Assembly: GCA_012927595.1 (NCBI GenBank)
Contig: JABBOW010000023.1
Span: forward strand, 1-57,443
Direction of reading: 5' to 3'
DNA from: Cellulomonas sp.
GTDB lineage: Bacteria > Actinomycetota > Actinomycetes > Actinomycetales > Cellulomonadaceae
Length of the DNA: 57,443 nucleotides
The position numbers and the translations under genes are program-made. Positions 9,377 through 17,557 of the stretch are shown here, one piece after another (position 1 is the stretch's first letter; each line of letters starts with the position of its first letter). A model generated the notes under the pieces. The model was not told where the DNA came from, made no database searches, and saw nothing but the letters and a program-made list of their open reading frames with translations.

Positions 9377-10159
9377 TCAGCGACGCAGCACCGGGTTGCG
9401 CAGGATCCCGATGTCCTCGACCTCGACCTCGACGATGTCGCGGTCCACGATCGGACCGACGCCCGCCGGGGTCCCCGTCAGGATGACGTCGCCGGGGAGC
9501 AGCGTGAACACCTCAGAGATGTACGAGACGAGGTACGCGACGTCGAAGATCAGCTGCGAGGTGCGCCCGTCCTGTCGCGGCTGCCCGTTGACCCGGGACC
9601 GCACGGCGAGGTCCGAGACGTCGAGGCCGGGCACGATCCACGGACCGATCGGGCACGACGTGTCGAAACCCTTGGCGCGCGTCCACTGCGGTTCGGCACG
9701 CTGGGCGTCGCGCGCGGTCACGTCGTTGGCGACGGTGTAGCCGAACACATGGTCGAGCGCTCGCGCGACTGTCACGTTCTTGGTGACCTTGCCGATCACG
9801 ACCGCGAGCTCGGCCTCGTGCTCGACGTCCTCGGTCCACACAGGCAGGATGATCGGGTCGTCGGGCCCGATCACCGACGTGTTCGGCTTGAGGAACAGCA
9901 GGGGCACGACCGGCAGCGCATGGCCCATCTCGGCCGCGTGCGCGGCGTAGTTGCGGCCGACGCCGATGATCTTCGAGCGCGGGATGACCGGGGCGAGCAG
10001 CCGGACCGCGTCGTCGGACAGCGGGACCCGCTCGCCCGTCGGCTGGATCGTGGTGTAGATCGGGTCGCCGGTGATGACGGCGAGCTCCTCCGCGCCGGGC
10101 ACGCCCTCAACGAGGGCGTAGCGGGGATCGTCTCCGGTCGTGAATCTCGCGATGCGCAC
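9377..10159 (-). CDS. Fumarylacetoacetate hydrolase-family protein
   Basis: 260 residues. The FAH fold is recognisable from [26 protein letters not shown], the metal-binding [11 protein letters not shown], and [13 protein letters not shown]. Members cleave C-C bonds of acylpyruvates or decarboxylate related acids and bind Mg2+ through the EXE/D residues. The substrate is not known; many actinobacterial copies resemble acylpyruvases. The GTG start is 6 nt after a TAGTGT hexamer, again suggesting a leaderless mRNA. The methyltransferase gene upstream on the same strand ends 17 nt before it. Confidence 0.9.
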   Translation of the reverse strand: MRIARFTTGDDPRYALVEGVPGAEELAVITGDPIYTTIQPTGERVPLSDDAVRLLAPVIPRSKIIGVGRNYAAHAAEMGHALPVVPLLFLKPNTSVIGPDDPIILPVWTEDVEHEAELAVVIGKVTKNVTVARALDHVFGYTVANDVTARDAQRAEPQWTRAKGFDTSCPIGPWIVPGLDVSDLAVRSRVNGQPRQDGRTSQLIFDVAYLVSYISEVFTLLPGDVILTGTPAGVGPIVDRDIVEVEVEDIGILRNPVLRR

Positions 10160-10175
10160 CCGGCAACACTAATCG

Positions 10176-11006
10176 TCAGACTCGGGCGAGGACCTCGCCG
10201 TGCAGGATCGCGAACCAGCCGTCCTCGGCCCGGCCCCACTCCCGCCACGCGTCGGCGAGATGCTCGAGGGCGACGTCGTCGGCCAAGCCGTACTCGATCG
10301 CCTGGGCCGCGAAGTGGGAGGCGACGGCGCGGTCGGCCCACAGCTCGGACCACCATCGCCGGTCCTCGGGCGTGGCGTAGCACCACACGCCAGCGCCGGG
10401 CTGGGTACCGGCCGGGTCGAACCCGGCCTCGCGGACCCAGCCGAGCAGGCGGCGCCCGGCATCGCACTGGGCATGGTTGGCCTGCGTCACCTCGCGGTAG
10501 AGCGCGAGCCACTCGTCGAGGCCGGTGTTCGGCGGGTACCACGTCATCGCGGCGTAATCGGAGTCCCGAACCGCGACCAGACCGCCCGGGCGCGTGACGC
10601 GCTTCATCTCCCGCAGCCCGGCGACCGGGTCGCGCAGGTGCTGCAGCACCTGGTGGGCGTGGACGACGTCGAAGCTCGCGTCCTCGTACGGCAGCGCGTA
10701 CAGGTCGCCGACCTCGAAGGACACGTTCAGGGCGCCGGACTCGAACGCCGCCTGGCGGGCTGCGTCGATGACCCGCTCGGAGCGGTCGAGCCCGATGACC
10801 TCGCCCGGCAGCACGCGCGCCGCGAGGTCGATCGTGATCGTTCCCGGTCCGCACCCGACGTCGAGCAGCCGGGCCCCCGGCGCGAGCGCGGGGAGCAGGT
10901 AGGCAGCCGAGTTCTCGGCGGTGCGCCACCGGTGCGAGCGCAGGACGCTCTCGTGGTGGCCGTGCGTGTAGACGTCGTCAGGCGACCCCGTACTGATGCT
11001 GCTCAC
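10176..11006 (-). CDS. SAM-dependent methyltransferase (UbiE/type-11 like)
   Basis: 276 residues. Motif I LLDVGCGPGTITIDLA (about residues 45-60) binds S-adenosylmethionine. Motif II-like VIGLDRSERVID and the FDVVHAHQVLQHLRDP segment follow, which is the pattern of class I methyltransferases of the UbiE/Methyltransf_11 and _25 families. The C-terminal third carries an acceptor-specific helical part whose substrate is not recognised. The GTG start is preceded 5 nt upstream by TACAGT. Confidence 0.85.
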   Translation of the reverse strand: MSSISTGSPDDVYTHGHHESVLRSHRWRTAENSAAYLLPALAPGARLLDVGCGPGTITIDLAARVLPGEVIGLDRSERVIDAARQAAFESGALNVSFEVGDLYALPYEDASFDVVHAHQVLQHLRDPVAGLREMKRVTRPGGLVAVRDSDYAAMTWYPPNTGLDEWLALYREVTQANHAQCDAGRRLLGWVREAGFDPAGTQPGAGVWCYATPEDRRWWSELWADRAVASHFAAQAIEYGLADDVALEHLADAWREWGRAEDGWFAILHGEVLARV

Positions 11007-11111
11007 GCGTCACTGTAGACGGCCCACGGGGCGGTGTTCCAGCCCGCGAGCGGGAATCGTCCGATCTGTGAGATCTCGAGGGGAACCGGCGCGCCGACCT
11101 ACCCTGGACGG

Positions 11112-12110
11112 GTGAACCTCGTCGTCCCTGCCGCCGCGTGGCTGCCCCTCGCCGAAGCTCATGCTGCCCGGGCGGACGCCCTGACGGCCGCGCACCGCGC
11201 CCGTCAGGCCGCGCGCGAGCGCCATCCGATCGACGACTTCCTCTATGACTACTACGGGACCAAGCCGTCCCTGCTTCGACGCTGGCACCCCGGCGCGGGC
11301 GCGGCGCTGGGCCGCACGCCCGACGGCCCAGCCGAGCACGCGGCGTGGCGCTGGTACGCGACCGACGACAACGGCACGGTCGGCCTGGACGTCCAGGCGC
11401 TCGGCGCGGACCGCGGCGACACGGTGCGGTACGTGCGCATGCTGCTCACCGCGACGGCGGACCGCCCCGCGCGAACCGGCTGCCTCGGGCTGCACGAGTG
11501 GGCGATGGTCTACCGCCAGGACGACGCCCGACGTCGGCACACGCTCCCCCTGCGCCTGGGACGCGACGGCACCGACGCCGTCGTCGAGGCACACCCGCTG
11601 CGCTGCTCGCACTTCGATGCGTTCCGCTTCTTCACCCCCGATGCCGTCCCGCGCAACCGCGTGCAGCTCACGCGCGCCGACCAGGTCGGGAGCGAGCAGC
11701 CGGGGTGCCTGCACGCGAACATGGACCTGTTGTGTCGGCAAACAGACAGTCCGGACCAAGTCTCCGAACCGGAGCCCCTCACACGCCAGACTCAGGTTCT
11801 CTACGAGCAGCCGGGCTGCTTACACGCCAACATGGATCTGACGAAATGGTCGATGAAGTTGGGGCCCGCGGTGCCTGGCAACCTCTTGCTGGACTGCTTC
11901 GAACTGGCCGGTGAGATCCGGCTCCTCGACATGCAGGCGTCACCCTATGACTTGTCCTCACTGGGCGAGAGGGCGGTGGCCATCGAAACACGCGAGGGCA
12001 AGGCGGAGTACGTCGCCCGGCAGCGGGAGTTCGCTGAGCGCGCCGCCGCGCTACGGCAGCGAATCGTTGAGGTGTGCGACGACGTGCTTCGTCCTGGCGA
12101 GTTGCGCTAA
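11112..12110 (+). CDS. 3-methyladenine DNA glycosylase-annotated protein, host-island chimera
   Basis: 332 residues. Codons 1-204 are the host gene, and the rest is encoded by the island. The family is widespread in actinobacteria and usually annotated '3-methyladenine DNA glycosylase', but the activity is not proven as far as I know. The signature EQPGCLHANMDL occurs twice, at Met204 (host) and Met241 (island copy), with a 37-residue in-frame insertion between. The island-encoded tail matches the displaced native tail at 62 of the first 80 positions by my count, so the product may still work. The GTG at 11112 follows TACCCT by 6 nt (leaderless); the host promoter therefore drives the chimera. 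Confidence 0.85.
   Translation: MNLVVPAAAWLPLAEAHAARADALTAAHRARQAARERHPIDDFLYDYYGTKPSLLRRWHPGAGAALGRTPDGPAEHAAWRWYATDDNGTVGLDVQALGADRGDTVRYVRMLLTATADRPARTGCLGLHEWAMVYRQDDARRRHTLPLRLGRDGTDAVVEAHPLRCSHFDAFRFFTPDAVPRNRVQLTRADQVGSEQPGCLHANMDLLCRQTDSPDQVSEPEPLTRQTQVLYEQPGCLHANMDLTKWSMKLGPAVPGNLLLDCFELAGEIRLLDMQASPYDLSSLGERAVAIETREGKAEYVARQREFAERAAALRQRIVEVCDDVLRPGELR
11720..11731 (+). repeat. attL core
   Basis: CATGGACCTGTT, identical to 32998-33009. It encodes the end of the HANMDL peptide in the host gene. To the left is host sequence and to the right (GTGTCGGCAAACAGAC) is island sequence. The crossover of the integrase lies within this core; the exact dinucleotide cannot be told. Confidence 0.85.
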
Positions 12111-12186
12111 CGATCGCGAGACACGACGTCGGGAAGCGACACCCGTATATAGGCATCGCGTCAGGAGCCCCGGCTAGCCTCTCGTC

Positions 12187-13053
12187 ATGCCCAGCAAGAG
12201 TGTCAAGTTCTTGTACGTGCGGTTCACCCCCGAAGTGATCGAGGAGGCGGTCCTCCGACTGGGGCAAGCAGCCGCGACGTACCAGGCAGATCATCCTGAC
12301 GAGTGCGACGCCAGGATCGACCCTGCGCCGCGCTACGAGAGCATGTCGATCCGCACCGGCATGACCCAGTGGACCTTCTCTACGAGCGACGAGTTCTATG
12401 CCGAACTCCGCAGCCCCTTCGACCAGGCCTCGTGCTGGATAAGGTCCAGGCTGGCGAACGCGATCGCCCCCGACGCATCCGTCACCGTCACCGTCGACGG
12501 TGCGATGTCCCAGGTGACGGTCGTGTTCCCAGACCGCGCCAAGGTCGAGCGGATCATTGCCCCGTTCGAGCGAGATGCGGACAAGTGCAAGATCCCGATG
12601 CCGGTCATGCCACCGCCTCCGCCAGCGCCTCGACCGACCGTGTTCATCGGGCACGGCCGCAGCGCGCTGTGGAGGGACCTCAAGGACCACCTCCATGACC
12701 TACAGGGTTACGACGTTGAGGCATACGAATCCGGCGCACGTACGGGCCGCACCATCAGCGACGTCCTGAACTCGATGCTTAGCGTCAGCGGGATGGCTGT
12801 CATCGTCATGACGGCCGAAGACGAACAGGCTGATGGCACCATGAGGGCCCGCCAGAACGTTGTCCACGAGGCCGGGCTGTTCCAGGGTCGGATCGGTTTC
12901 GCCAAGACCCTGATCCTGCTGGAGGACGGCGTCGAACCGTTCTCCAACGTCGACGGCATCCAATACCTCCCGTTCAACAGGGGACGGATCCAGGAGACGT
13001 ACGGTCACGTCCTCGCGGCGCTGTCTCGGGAGTACCCGGGGCGCAACGCCTGA
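12187..13053 (+). CDS. TIR-like nucleotide-binding effector with unknown N-terminal domain
   Basis: 288 residues. Residues 151-283 form a TIR-like domain of the PF10137 type, known from Pycsar/CBASS effectors: TVFIGHGRSALWRDLK at its start, VIVMTAEDEQADG, and the core RARQNVVHEAGLFQG (220-234) with a conserved glutamate (E228) that is the likely NADase residue. A proline-rich linker (142-150) joins it to an N-terminal domain of about 140 residues, with a WTFSTSDEFYAEL motif and a strand-rich part, which I do not recognise; it may be the sensor. TAGCCT lies 6 nt before the ATG, so translation is probably leaderless. First gene inside the island. No cyclase gene is adjacent. Confidence 0.82.
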   Translation: MPSKSVKFLYVRFTPEVIEEAVLRLGQAAATYQADHPDECDARIDPAPRYESMSIRTGMTQWTFSTSDEFYAELRSPFDQASCWIRSRLANAIAPDASVTVTVDGAMSQVTVVFPDRAKVERIIAPFERDADKCKIPMPVMPPPPPAPRPTVFIGHGRSALWRDLKDHLHDLQGYDVEAYESGARTGRTISDVLNSMLSVSGMAVIVMTAEDEQADGTMRARQNVVHEAGLFQGRIGFAKTLILLEDGVEPFSNVDGIQYLPFNRGRIQETYGHVLAALSREYPGRNA

Positions 13054-13094
13054 CAAGTCGCGGTCGGCTATGCCGTCTGCCCTACCCTCACGGG

Positions 13095-13625
13095 ATGGAC
13101 TCAGCGACCACCACTGCAATGTTCGACGGACTCGGCAGAATGTGGAACGCGGCTGGACCGCTCATCGGCGGTGTGATCGGCGCAGCACTGACTGCGATGT
13201 TCGATGCCCGTCGGGGTGGGCGCGAGCGCGCAGCAGCCAATGCGAACTGGCTCCGCGACGAGCGTGCGAAGGTCTGCCTCCGACTACTCACCGACTTGAG
13301 TGCTCTCGCGGCAGCGTCCGCGAGACACTCGGCGCTCTGGGTCCAGGGCACGGCGCACGACTCAGGTGACTGGGGTGCGGCTGTTGACGACTACACGGCC
13401 GCATTCAAGTCCATCCACTCGAATCAGATGCTTGCGAGGGCGCTCGGCATGAGGGAGGTCTCGGACGGTGCCATGCCAGTACTCGCGATCGTCAACGAAG
13501 AGTTCTCTTCGCCAACCGGGATCGCTGTCAGCGTCAGGGCGCCCATGGATGCCCTGTACTCAAGCATCCAGACTGCACTTGCGATCCCTCATCCAGCGGC
13601 AATATCGTCGGCCCTGGTGGCCTGA
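13095..13625 (+). CDS. Small membrane-anchored protein of unknown function
   Basis: 176 residues. One N-terminal hydrophobic segment (about residues 16-34, GPLIGGVIGAALTAMF) is followed by a basic stretch with RRGGRERAA, so the remaining helical part should face the cytosol. I recognise no domain. The gene starts 41 nt after the TIR-like gene and has its own leaderless promoter (TACCCT, then 6 nt, then ATG). The pairing with the TIR-like effector may be functional or chance. Confidence 0.65.
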   Translation: MDSATTTAMFDGLGRMWNAAGPLIGGVIGAALTAMFDARRGGRERAAANANWLRDERAKVCLRLLTDLSALAAASARHSALWVQGTAHDSGDWGAAVDDYTAAFKSIHSNQMLARALGMREVSDGAMPVLAIVNEEFSSPTGIAVSVRAPMDALYSSIQTALAIPHPAAISSALVA

Positions 13626-13809
13626 AAGGCGCGCGGCCAAGCGAACCGAACTCGGCATCTAGTGGCGACGTTTCAGGAGTCCCGGCCGACGCGTCGGAAC
13701 GTGGGTAGGGTCCGACGCAGCCAACATCACGGGCGCTAATCAGTCGACCGTCTCCCAGACTTGAAACGACGTTCCCAAACGCTGCGCCGTCCTCAGAGGT
13801 GGAAATCGA

Positions 13810-14469
13810 ATGACTCTGCAACTAGCGAACGACAGCGTCTCCGTGGAGCTCGCGACCGACCTGCTCCTCGAGTACTCACAGCGGTTCCCGGGCACGCTCC
13901 GGTACTACGACTACGCCGGGCAGTGGCCAAACCGCCCCGCTCCAGACAACGCCTTCTCACTGGCCGACGTCGGACGGCTCGTCGTCATCAACGGTCGGCC
14001 GTCATCGGCCGACGTCGTCGCCCTGCTCAAGCCGGTGGACCCACAACTCTGGGCAGATGTCCCCGTGGAAGCCGACTTCCGCACACTTCCGGAAGACCCC
14101 ACGGGCGATCCCGTCTACCAGGCCGTCAACCGCCTCTATGGGGCTCTGCGGGCTCGCAAGGGCCTCGGCTCGACGAAGGTCACCAAGGCGTTGCACGTGA
14201 AGCGCCCGCACCTCGTTCCGATCGTCGACAGCGTGGTGCTTCAGCACTACGCCGAGTCTGCCAAGCAGTTGGCCTGGGACTCTGGCGGCCGCGCCCCCCA
14301 GTACTGGCGGGCTGTCTGGGCAGACGCGCGCGCCAATGCCGGTTCCCTCGAAGACGTCCGCGGCGATCTGCGGCGCGAACAGGAGACCGGCGTCCTGGTC
14401 GCTGACCTCCCACTACTGAGGCTCCACGACATCCTCGTGTGGATGCACTTCCACGGCACCAACGCCTAA
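13810..14469 (+). CDS. DUF6308-family protein
   Basis: 219 residues. The central part, with NRLYGALRARKGLGSTKVTKA followed by KRPHLVPIVDSVV, resembles the DUF6308 family found in actinobacterial genomes. Its role is not known. The conserved 'lysine-rich loop then RPHLVPIVDS' pattern is the reason for the assignment, which is from memory. A GAGGTGG ribosome-binding site lies about 9 nt before the ATG. The gene has 184 nt of non-coding sequence upstream, so it is probably a separate unit from the TIR pair. Confidence 0.65.
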   Translation: MTLQLANDSVSVELATDLLLEYSQRFPGTLRYYDYAGQWPNRPAPDNAFSLADVGRLVVINGRPSSADVVALLKPVDPQLWADVPVEADFRTLPEDPTGDPVYQAVNRLYGALRARKGLGSTKVTKALHVKRPHLVPIVDSVVLQHYAESAKQLAWDSGGRAPQYWRAVWADARANAGSLEDVRGDLRREQETGVLVADLPLLRLHDILVWMHFHGTNA

Positions 14470-14987
14470 GGGTTGCCCAACGGCCGCAGAGCGCGGCCCG
14501 GACAAAGATGCCAGGAACGCATAGGACGAGACCGCCGATGCCCGAGCCAACGTTGGGGAGTCACGCCCAACGTGCGCGCTAGGCCGCGAGTAGAGGATCA
14601 GTCAGCGGGTTCACGACGCCCGACGTTGGTGACGTGCCAATTGAAGTAGTCGCGACCCTGGCCGGTACCCGGCAAGCCTCCCCGGACGTCGAGCACGGCG
14701 AGAGGTTCCAAGGGCTGAACCGCTTGAGGCTTCCACGGTCGCAGCGGCCGCCTCGCTTGAGATGGTCTGGCAACGGCGTCCGCGCACTACCGGATGACCA
14801 GCGACGCCACTACGGGATCTTTCCCGGGTCGGCCTGGAACGGCTCGAAGGTTCTAACGAGCGGGAACCCCGCGGTATGCGACCTTCGCCGATGGCGGTAC
14901 CGGTAGCGGGCGGTCCCACCAGGTAGGCGAACAGGGAACGGGCGCACATCGAGCGGGCAGACGACCGCCAGCGCGCTCGGACCGCTT
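14470..14987. other. Region without a convincing gene
   Basis: About 520 nt between the DUF6308 gene and the convergent zinc-ribbon gene. It holds a 10-bp palindrome CCAACGTTGG (14547-14556) and two related half sites (CCCAACGT near 14566, GACGTTGG near 14622). A 90-codon open frame at 14634-14906 lacks recognisable features and is probably random. Confidence 0.5.
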
Positions 14988-16100
14988 CTAGTCGGACGCC
15001 TGGACGCTTAGAACTGTGTTGCCCAGCGCCGGACTGCCGCCGAGCACCATGAGAAACGTCACGCCGGGGTCGGGTGGAGCGAGCCACTGGCAGGCATTCT
15101 CGCCGGGTGATCCAGTGATCTCCCCGCACCCCTGCCACTGCCAATTCGGGTCGGGATCCATGCCGAACAGGTACTTGACGGCCTCGGCGGAGGCGTAGAC
15201 ACCGGCTAGAGAACGGTCACGAGTAAGCCACGACGTGTACAGACATCGCGCAGCCTGCTCGCCACCGACGCGCTCTTGGGGTTCAAGGGGGCACGCCTGC
15301 GCTGCCTGCGGTGCCTGCGAAGTCGACGCAGGCACCGGATCGACCGCGTCCGGGGAGGGCGCCGGGGGCACGACGACTGCAGGTTCCACCGCCTGGACCA
15401 GCATCGCGTCAGCCGCGGCGCTAGCAAGCGACGTCAGGAGTCCAAATTCGGCACTCGTGAAGGTGCGACCCACGACCCCGCTTGGGCAGACTACGGAGGT
15501 CGTGCGACTTGGTCCGTCAGAGGCGATACCGGCCTGACCGCCGCCGCGGACTTGGTAGCGAGCAGTGAATGAGCCGTCAGCGCCCGGGACCGATACCTCT
15601 CGGGGCACGAGGATGTCATTCAGACTCAGGCTGCAAAATCTGACGAACAGTTGGCCCTCGGTGCATTCGGGCAGGGCGCCCGTCACTTGAAAGGTCAGGC
15701 CACCTGTCATGTCGACCACGTCGCAACCCAGCGAGGTCTTGCCCAGGATCAGACTTGACGTGTTCGTGGGAGCCGTCGGCGCACCGGCACCCGTTGAACG
15801 GCCATTCACTGCGACCGCGACCACCCCGGCGATCAACACAACCACTACCGCCGCGACGCCAGCGCGTCGACCGCGTCGTCGACTTGCGTTGGACTGGGCG
15901 ACGGTCGCTCCGGTCTCATGGGCGGCCGCAATCCCCACGGTCGCCTGTTGCACTTCCGCCCCGCACTCCGGACAGAACGACGCCCCATCGGGAACCGGGT
16001 GGCCCGCCGGGCAACCCGCGACAGGAACTAGGGCTCGATCGCCACAGGTGGGGCAGAACGTCGCGCCCTCTGGCACTGCGTGTCCGGCTGGGCATCTCAC
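14988..16100 (-). CDS. Double zinc-ribbon membrane protein, paralogue A
   Basis: 370 residues. Two consecutive zinc ribbons form the N-terminus: CPAGHAVPEGATFCPTCG and CPAGHPVPDGASFCPECG, each with a CPxGH...CPxCG set of ligands. A transmembrane helix follows (about residues 80-97, AGVAAVVVVLIAGVVAVAV), then a large extracytoplasmic part with several cysteines and a proline/alanine-rich linker. The GTG start is preceded by GAAGG at 9 nt. The function is unknown. It lies directly downstream of a shorter paralogue with the same head design, so the pair arose by duplication. Confidence 0.75.
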   Translation of the reverse strand: MRCPAGHAVPEGATFCPTCGDRALVPVAGCPAGHPVPDGASFCPECGAEVQQATVGIAAAHETGATVAQSNASRRRGRRAGVAAVVVVLIAGVVAVAVNGRSTGAGAPTAPTNTSSLILGKTSLGCDVVDMTGGLTFQVTGALPECTEGQLFVRFCSLSLNDILVPREVSVPGADGSFTARYQVRGGGQAGIASDGPSRTTSVVCPSGVVGRTFTSAEFGLLTSLASAAADAMLVQAVEPAVVVPPAPSPDAVDPVPASTSQAPQAAQACPLEPQERVGGEQAARCLYTSWLTRDRSLAGVYASAEAVKYLFGMDPDPNWQWQGCGEITGSPGENACQWLAPPDPGVTFLMVLGGSPALGNTVLSVQASD

Positions 16101-16145
16101 GGCGACACACCTTCACATCGACGGGTTCGGTCGTCCAGGCAGTTC

Positions 16146-16823
16146 CTACTTGTGGCCGGGGAAGGTTCCGTCCGTTGGGTAGTTGGCGCGTATCTGGTCA
16201 TTGAGTGTCTTGGTGCAAAGGTTGGACGCGTACACACGTCCGTTCTGTGCCGCCTGGCTCGTTCCGACCTTGATCTCGTCTTGCAGAACCATGGTCCAAA
16301 CCTGCTGACCCGCCTGCAGGAACGGATCGGACACTCCATTGACCCGTGTCTCCTTCACGTAGTTGTCCGACAAGACGTAGAGATCGTCTGCGATAGCGAA
16401 CACCTGCCGCGCGCAGATGTCGTGCGGCGTCGCCGTCCGAACTGCGGTCTCAACGACCGGCTCCCGACCGGCCTGAGACGAGGCGTTCGACCCCCGCCCA
16501 CTCAGTCCGACGGCGAGCGCAATCACGATGATGACGCCGACCCCGATGGCTGCCAACACGGAACCTCTTCGTCGCCGATCTCGGGGCACGTTCACCTCGG
16601 ATGCCTTGGCGCCATCCCCGACGCCGAGGCTGTCGTTCCTGAGCACGCCGTACAAACCCAGCCTTGACACTCCCACTGGTTCACCACACTCGGGGCAGAA
16701 TGCTGCGCCTTCGGGAACCGAGTGCCCGGCCGGACACGTCACTCGGTCAGGTACTGACTTTTCACCGCAGGTGGGGCAAAACGTAGCGTCCTGTGGCACG
16801 TCATGACCGGATGGGCATCTCAC
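16146..16823 (-). CDS. Double zinc-ribbon membrane protein, paralogue B
   Basis: 225 residues. The head carries CPSGHDVPQDATFCPTCGEK and CPAGHSVPEGAAFCPECG. It is followed by a basic RDRRRRGS stretch, a transmembrane helix (about residues 98-116, LAAIGVGVIIVIALAVGL) and an outside domain of about 110 residues. The GTG at 16823 has a GAGGAG site just upstream; the open frame continues further but without support. It is 45 nt upstream of paralogue A and shares its topology: zinc ribbons in the cytosol and a sensor-like outer domain. The role is unknown. Confidence 0.72.
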   Translation of the reverse strand: MRCPSGHDVPQDATFCPTCGEKSVPDRVTCPAGHSVPEGAAFCPECGEPVGVSRLGLYGVLRNDSLGVGDGAKASEVNVPRDRRRRGSVLAAIGVGVIIVIALAVGLSGRGSNASSQAGREPVVETAVRTATPHDICARQVFAIADDLYVLSDNYVKETRVNGVSDPFLQAGQQVWTMVLQDEIKVGTSQAAQNGRVYASNLCTKTLNDQIRANYPTDGTFPGHK

Positions 16824-17557
16824 GGTGGCTCCTCGTATTGGACTCGTCCTCCGTATCGGCATCGACATCCACGAAGGTGAACCCTCCCGGTATGTTGGGC
16901 GGGTGATGCTGCGGGCCTGCGCCGCTGCCACACTCCGACTCGATGACCGACGTCTGGCCACGGTTCCACCGCCGAGGGCATGCATCGCGATCGCTCGGAC
17001 TTGGAGTCGGTGGCGAAAGCAGACCTGCGAGGTGGGTCTGGGAGGCGGTCGAACAGTTTGGCCACTGCGCCGCACGACGACCTAGGCAGCGGGATCGGGA
17101 TTGCACGCACGTCAGGCTGCCCTCGGTGGCGCAGCGGGCGCCGCTGGTCCGTGGCGCATATCTTGGGCTGGTGATGCAACATTCCTGGGCCGACTGTCCG
17201 TACGGCATCCCCGCATCTGCGCAAGAGATGACCGAGGACCAGGAAGACTGGGCACTCGGTGAGATGTCCATGGAGGCCATCGTGGAACGTGCCCGCTCCG
17301 GCTCACCCGTGCTGCCGTGGGATGGGATGGCTGGAACGACAGTGCAGGACGCGGTCGACCTGTGGCGGCGAGGTGATCCCAGCGGGCCTGCCGGAGTAGC
17401 AAGTTCCGGACGGCTCTGACCGGTAGCCCACATTGGTGCGGCTCCACGGCTCACCTCGGAGCGCCGAGCGCTCGGGTTGCATGTCTTGGGCGGTTGGCGC
17501 CGACGCGATCCCCCCCGGGTCGGATGTGGGAGCGGTCGGACGGCCTCGCGTGCTGAC
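16824..17557. other. Stretch with at most one small gene
   Basis: About 730 nt between the divergent zinc-ribbon pair and the tyrosine recombinase. Both strands have open frames because of the high GC content, but none shows a known domain. The only candidate listed is the small plus-strand frame at 17174-17419. Confidence 0.4.
17174..17419 (+). CDS. Possible small protein, unknown
   Basis: 81 residues, rich in Asp, Glu and Trp, with no recognised domain. A GTG directly precedes the ATG, and a GCATAT hexamer at 17156-17161 could be a -10 for a near-leaderless transcript. The acidic composition differs from the arginine-rich shadow frames around it, which is the main argument for coding. It may still be spurious. 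Confidence 0.3.
   Translation: MQHSWADCPYGIPASAQEMTEDQEDWALGEMSMEAIVERARSGSPVLPWDGMAGTTVQDAVDLWRRGDPSGPAGVASSGRL

Noticed and set aside
14634..14906. 90-codon plus-strand frame
   Set aside because: No ribosome-binding site, no leaderless -10 at the right distance and no motif; arginine-rich composition as in shadow frames.
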